NCBI GenBank assembly: GCA_945888525.1
Contig: CAMDAF010000017.1
Coordinates: 1 to 45,468, forward strand
Origin: Chitinophaga pinensis
GTDB lineage: Bacteria; Bacteroidota; Bacteroidia; NS11-12g; UBA955
Direction of reading: 5' to 3'
Length of the DNA stretch: 45,468 nucleotides
Positions 42,169 to 45,468 of this stretch are shown here, in pieces. Positions within the stretch are counted from its first letter, which is position 1, and every line of letters starts with the position of its first letter. The position numbers were made by a program, and so were the translations under genes. A model generated the notes under the pieces. It saw only the letters and a list, made by a program, of their open reading frames with translations. It searched no databases and was not told the DNA's origin.

Positions 42169-44520
42169 ATCCTCATCGTCTTCCGGATCTATCTCAATAA
42201 GCGTAGTTCCCAATTCGGATTTGGCATTGATGTGCTTTTCTAAAGACAATAAGATGCTAGGCAATAGAATTAAGTTCATAAACATGCCAAATATTAAAGC
42301 CAATGAAGTTAATATACCCAAGGCCACTGTGCCCCCAAAATTAGATGCTGCGAAGATGATAAACCCACCAAACAAGGCAACTGCGGTGTAAATGATACTC
42401 GGACCAGCATCGGTAACACTCTCGGTTATTGCTATGCGCATGTCCCAGTTGTGTTTCTTTAATGAATGTCTGTATTTCGCTAAGTAGTGTATGGTAAAAT
42501 CAACAACAATGCCATATGCAATACTAAAAATAATAATGGTGGATGGCTTTAATCGGATGCCAAAAAAGCCCATAATTCCAAAAGTCATAATCAAAGGAAT
42601 GAGGTTTGGAATAAGAGAGATAAGCACCATTCTCCAACTAAAGAATAAGAATGCCATCATTACTGATATAATTAACAATGCGGCAATCATACTTTGGATA
42701 AGATTCTCAATTAGGTAGTCATTGCCCTTTAAAAATATGGCACTGGTACCTGTTATCTTTACTTTATAATCTTCCTTAGGAAATATCGAATCTATTTTCG
42801 TTTGAACAATCTTGGTGAAGACTTTCATTTTCTGAGAGCCAATATCAGCCATTTGCACGCTTATTCTCGCTACTTGGTAATTGCTGTCAACCATCGACTT
42901 AATTAAGCTTTTGCTGTATTCTTGCTTAGGCAAGTAGTCGACGATATTTGAAATATCGATGACATTCGGAACCATGAAATAACGCTCATCACCGTCGTGC
43001 ATGCCTTGGTTTGCAAATTTCAGCACATCAACAACAGACATCGGTTTTGAGAACTCAGGTATTTTGTACAATTCCTTTTCAAGTCTGTTTATTTTCTGAA
43101 GGGTTACATAGTCTTTAACCCCATCTTTTGTCTTCGTATCAATGCTTATTTCAAAAGGCAAAGTGCCTTTAAGGTTGCGTTCAAAGAACTTAAGATCCAT
43201 AAATACCGGATCGGTTTCAGGAAGATCGTCAACCACATAACCCAAATTTTTGACTCTGAAAGAGCCAATTAGCGACACAACAACAAGTACAATGGTAACA
43301 ATATAAATACTTTTTCGCTTGTTGTAAATTAAAAAATTACAGTAGTCCAATACCTTGTTTAAGCGCTTTGCATCAAGGTGTTTGGTGTGTTTGTTTTTTG
43401 GCGGCGGCAAGTAACTGTAAACAATTGGAATAAACACCAGAGAAACCACGTACACCAGCATAATAATAATACCCGACACCACAGAGAATTGGTCAAGCAT
43501 TGCACTACCCGAAAAGCTAAACACCATAAAACCAACAGCAGTGGTTACATTGGTAAGGAATAAAGGCAAGCCGTTCTTGGATATCAAACGGGTTAATGCT
43601 TTCATCTTGTTGCCGTGCAAAGTGTATTCCTGGTGGTATACATTGAGCAGGTAAATACAATTCTGGACCCCAATAATTACCATTAAAGGTGGCAGTATAC
43701 CCGTTAACATGGTAATTTTGTAGTCGAGCATTGCCAAGCAACCCAAGGTCGCAACAACGCCAACCGTCACCACAACAAGCGACAAGAGCACAGCGCTAAG
43801 GAATCTGAAAAATATAAAGATAAAAATAGCGGTGATTAAAATCGATAAAAACGTAAAAATCTTAATCTCGTCGGCCACCTTAGAACTCATGATGGTTCTT
43901 ACATAAGGCAAGCCCGAAAAGTGCATTTTGGTGTTGTACTTTTTGCCAAACGCATTGGCTCTGGTTTCTATGTCGTTAACCAAAGGAATGCGGGCCTTGC
44001 TGTCCAATTCCTTTTTCTTTAAAGTAACGGCTATAAGGGTAACATTGCTATCGGCATTGTACAATAGGCCATCGTAAATTTTCAAAGACCTTAAGAAGGT
44101 TTGAAACGAATCTGCCTCCGCTTGATTGGCCAATGGCTTTGTTAAAACTGGCTTAATTTGCAATGCCTTTAACGAATCGTTTCTAAAAAGTGTATACGTA
44201 TTGGTAATCGACACCACCTTCTCAACCCCAGGTCTTGATTCTAATTCTTTGCTTAATTTATACCAATCGTTTAAAAAATCTAATTTGAAAAGATCTTCAC
44301 TTTTAACACCTATCACTAGAATATTGCCATCTTCGCCAAAGGTTTCTTTGAATTTGATGTACTCTACAAAATCAGGATCGTCTTTTGGAATTACTTTAGC
44401 ATAATCATAAGTCATTTTAACTTTTGTTGCATAAAATCCAAAAACTACCGTAATAATTCCTAGGGCTATTAAGAGCCAGAATCTATTCCTAAGACAAAAA
44501 GTTGCTATAGCACTCCACAT
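42166..44520 (-). CDS. MMPL/RND-superfamily membrane transporter
   Basis: 784 residues from ATG 44520; a TTG three codons upstream is possible but weaker. Two similar halves, each with one helix, an outer loop domain (about 35-215 and 435-600) and five or so helices. Stretches such as GILPPLMVIIGVQNCIYLLN and IIIFSIAYGIVVDFTIHYLAKYR (containing the membrane Asp) match the MMPL/HpnN-type subgroup of RND transporters, which move lipids or hydrophobic compounds to the outer envelope. The substrate is unknown. The acidic C-terminus (IDPEDDED) ends inside the palindromic repeat at 42168. Convergent with the permease and divergent from recA. Confidence 0.9.
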   Translation of the reverse strand: MWSAIATFCLRNRFWLLIALGIITVVFGFYATKVKMTYDYAKVIPKDDPDFVEYIKFKETFGEDGNILVIGVKSEDLFKLDFLNDWYKLSKELESRPGVEKVVSITNTYTLFRNDSLKALQIKPVLTKPLANQAEADSFQTFLRSLKIYDGLLYNADSNVTLIAVTLKKKELDSKARIPLVNDIETRANAFGKKYNTKMHFSGLPYVRTIMSSKVADEIKIFTFLSILITAIFIFIFFRFLSAVLLSLVVVTVGVVATLGCLAMLDYKITMLTGILPPLMVIIGVQNCIYLLNVYHQEYTLHGNKMKALTRLISKNGLPLFLTNVTTAVGFMVFSFSGSAMLDQFSVVSGIIIMLVYVVSLVFIPIVYSYLPPPKNKHTKHLDAKRLNKVLDYCNFLIYNKRKSIYIVTIVLVVVSLIGSFRVKNLGYVVDDLPETDPVFMDLKFFERNLKGTLPFEISIDTKTKDGVKDYVTLQKINRLEKELYKIPEFSKPMSVVDVLKFANQGMHDGDERYFMVPNVIDISNIVDYLPKQEYSKSLIKSMVDSNYQVARISVQMADIGSQKMKVFTKIVQTKIDSIFPKEDYKVKITGTSAIFLKGNDYLIENLIQSMIAALLIISVMMAFLFFSWRMVLISLIPNLIPLIMTFGIMGFFGIRLKPSTIIIFSIAYGIVVDFTIHYLAKYRHSLKKHNWDMRIAITESVTDAGPSIIYTAVALFGGFIIFAASNFGGTVALGILTSLALIFGMFMNLILLPSILLSLEKHINAKSELGTTLIEIDPEDDED

Positions 44521-44855
44521 TTTCTGCAAAAATAAGCAAAATAATGGTGTTCGTATATTAAATATAATGGATTTTAGAACTTAGTAAAATAATACTTTAA
44601 CCAAGCAAAAACCTTTACAAACCCTTGTTTTACAAGAGTTAAAAAACATGGATCTATTTTCTTCGCTAACACAGCAATTCCATTTACTGTCGAAATCATA
44701 GATTGACATCCATTTATACGCAACATAAGCGAGATCCTACCCTATATAAGTTAATGAAAAAACCTGAAACTTTACACCCAAAATCTTTGTGTATATCTTA
44801 ACTTTATTGTGAATAAGCCCCAAACTTTTTTTGGCTATTTTCGTACTATAAAGTT
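44521..44855. promoter_or_regulatory. Divergent promoter region, RND transporter / recA
   Basis: 335 bases without a gene. On the plus strand TATTTTCG (44836-44843) stands 12 bases before the recA ATG. It is the same octamer as before secDF and the WG-repeat gene and is a likely -7 element, giving a very short leader. I saw no recognisable SOS operator, but operators in this phylum are poorly known to me. Confidence 0.45.
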
Positions 44856-45468
44856 ATGGCAGAATCAAATGCAGAAAAATTAAAAGCGTTAAAGCTTACC
44901 ATTGACAAACTTGAAAAAAGTTATGGCAAAGGGGTTGTTATGAAAATGGATGATAAGAATGTAGTGCCTGTTGAGGTTATTTCTACTGGTTCATTCGGGT
45001 TGGATATGGCTCTTGGTGTAGGAGGTTTTCCTAAAGGAAGGGTTGTTGAAATTTACGGACCTGAAAGCAGTGGTAAAACAACTTTGGCGATTAGCTGCAT
45101 TGCAGAAGCTCAAAAGAAAGGTGGTATTTGCGCATTTATTGACGCAGAGCACGCCTTCGATCAGTTCTATGCACAAAGACTTGGCGTCAACATCTCTGAC
45201 CTTCTAATTTCTCAACCGGATGACGGAGAGCAAGCATTAGAAATAGCAGACAATTTAATTCGCTCAGGTGCAATTGATGTTATCGTTATTGACTCGGTAG
45301 CGGCTTTGGTGCCTCGTGCGGAAATTGAAGGCGATATGGGTGACAGCAAAATGGGCTTGCACGCGCGTTTGATGTCTCAGGCTTTGCGTAAACTAACTGG
45401 CACAATCAACAAAACTGGTTGTATCTGTATTTTCATTAACCAATTGAGAGAAAAAATTGGTGTGATGT
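44856..45468 (+). CDS. recA: Recombinase RecA, 3' end beyond the window
   Basis: The first 204 residues are visible, and the reading frame is open to the window edge (full protein about 340). ATP-dependent strand-exchange protein for recombination and repair, also a co-regulator of SOS genes. Start [20 protein letters not shown], Walker [10 protein letters not shown] (about 68-76, K74), [17 protein letters not shown], Walker [13 protein letters not shown] and [12 protein letters not shown] are all family hallmarks. Confidence 0.97.
   Translation, partial: MAESNAEKLKALKLTIDKLEKSYGKGVVMKMDDKNVVPVEVISTGSFGLDMALGVGGFPKGRVVEIYGPESSGKTTLAISCIAEAQKKGGICAFIDAEHAFDQFYAQRLGVNISDLLISQPDDGEQALEIADNLIRSGAIDVIVIDSVAALVPRAEIEGDMGDSKMGLHARLMSQALRKLTGTINKTGCICIFINQLREKIGVM

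Noticed and set aside
1-45468. CRISPR arrays, rRNA genes, insertion sequences, replication origin
   Set aside because: No regularly spaced repeats with unique spacers, no rRNA sequence, no transposase and no DnaA-box cluster were seen by reading; a covariance-model scan for small RNAs was not possible.

Overview
The window looks like a piece of the chromosome of a member of the Bacteroidota. The DNA is AT-rich. Several genes are preceded by a TAnnTTTG-type -7 element, the promoter signature of that phylum. SecD and SecF are fused, a TonB of the 'RNKxYGA' type follows ExbB/ExbD, and there are DUF4836, WG-repeat and lipoprotein genes of a kind common there. I cannot name the species.

Layout. 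0-3.4 kb: minus-strand small envelope or unknown genes, two of them apparently damaged, then a frameshifted DUF805 gene. 3.5-17.3 kb: a tightly packed plus-strand operon of eleven genes built around Ser/Thr phosphorylation. It holds four Hanks-type kinases, a PP2C phosphatase, five proteins carrying six FHA domains (one a double-FHA ABC exporter, one an FHA-TM-M48 metallopeptidase, one a secreted vWA-like domain joined to cytoplasmic FHA) and an LEA14-like envelope protein. 17.5-23.2 kb: a membrane WG-repeat protein, a secreted protein with tetratricopeptide-like stretches, and a lipoprotein with three Fn3-like repeats. 23.7-27.2 kb (minus): a DUF4836 protein, ABC ATPase and FtsX-like permease cassette. 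27.3-29.2 kb: a patchy accessory stretch with a DUF4760-like gene, a MerR/excisionase-type HTH protein, an S23 four-helix-bundle gene between direct repeats, and tRNA-Glu.

29.3-45.5 kb: mostly housekeeping. It holds gapA with a double terminator, degP/HtrA (minus), a divergent ECF-like sigma factor with an anti-sigma-like partner and dapF, then exbB-exbD-tonB, secDF, an APC amino acid permease, an array of three palindromic repeats, an MMPL/RND transporter (minus) and the 5' part of recA, cut by the window end.

The best candidate for an undescribed system is the 3.5-17.3 kb operon, perhaps with its downstream neighbours to 23.2 kb. Nearly every product joins a cytoplasmic phospho-signalling module (kinase, phosphatase or FHA) through one membrane helix to a different outside domain. 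Three tandem kinase paralogues share almost the same kinase domain but have unrelated outer domains. The first FHA protein has a 13-residue TQI repeat that could be the phosphoacceptor. No type VI secretion structural genes are present, so this is not simply the PpkA/PppA/Fha module of that system. The functional reading is inference from domain content and gene order.
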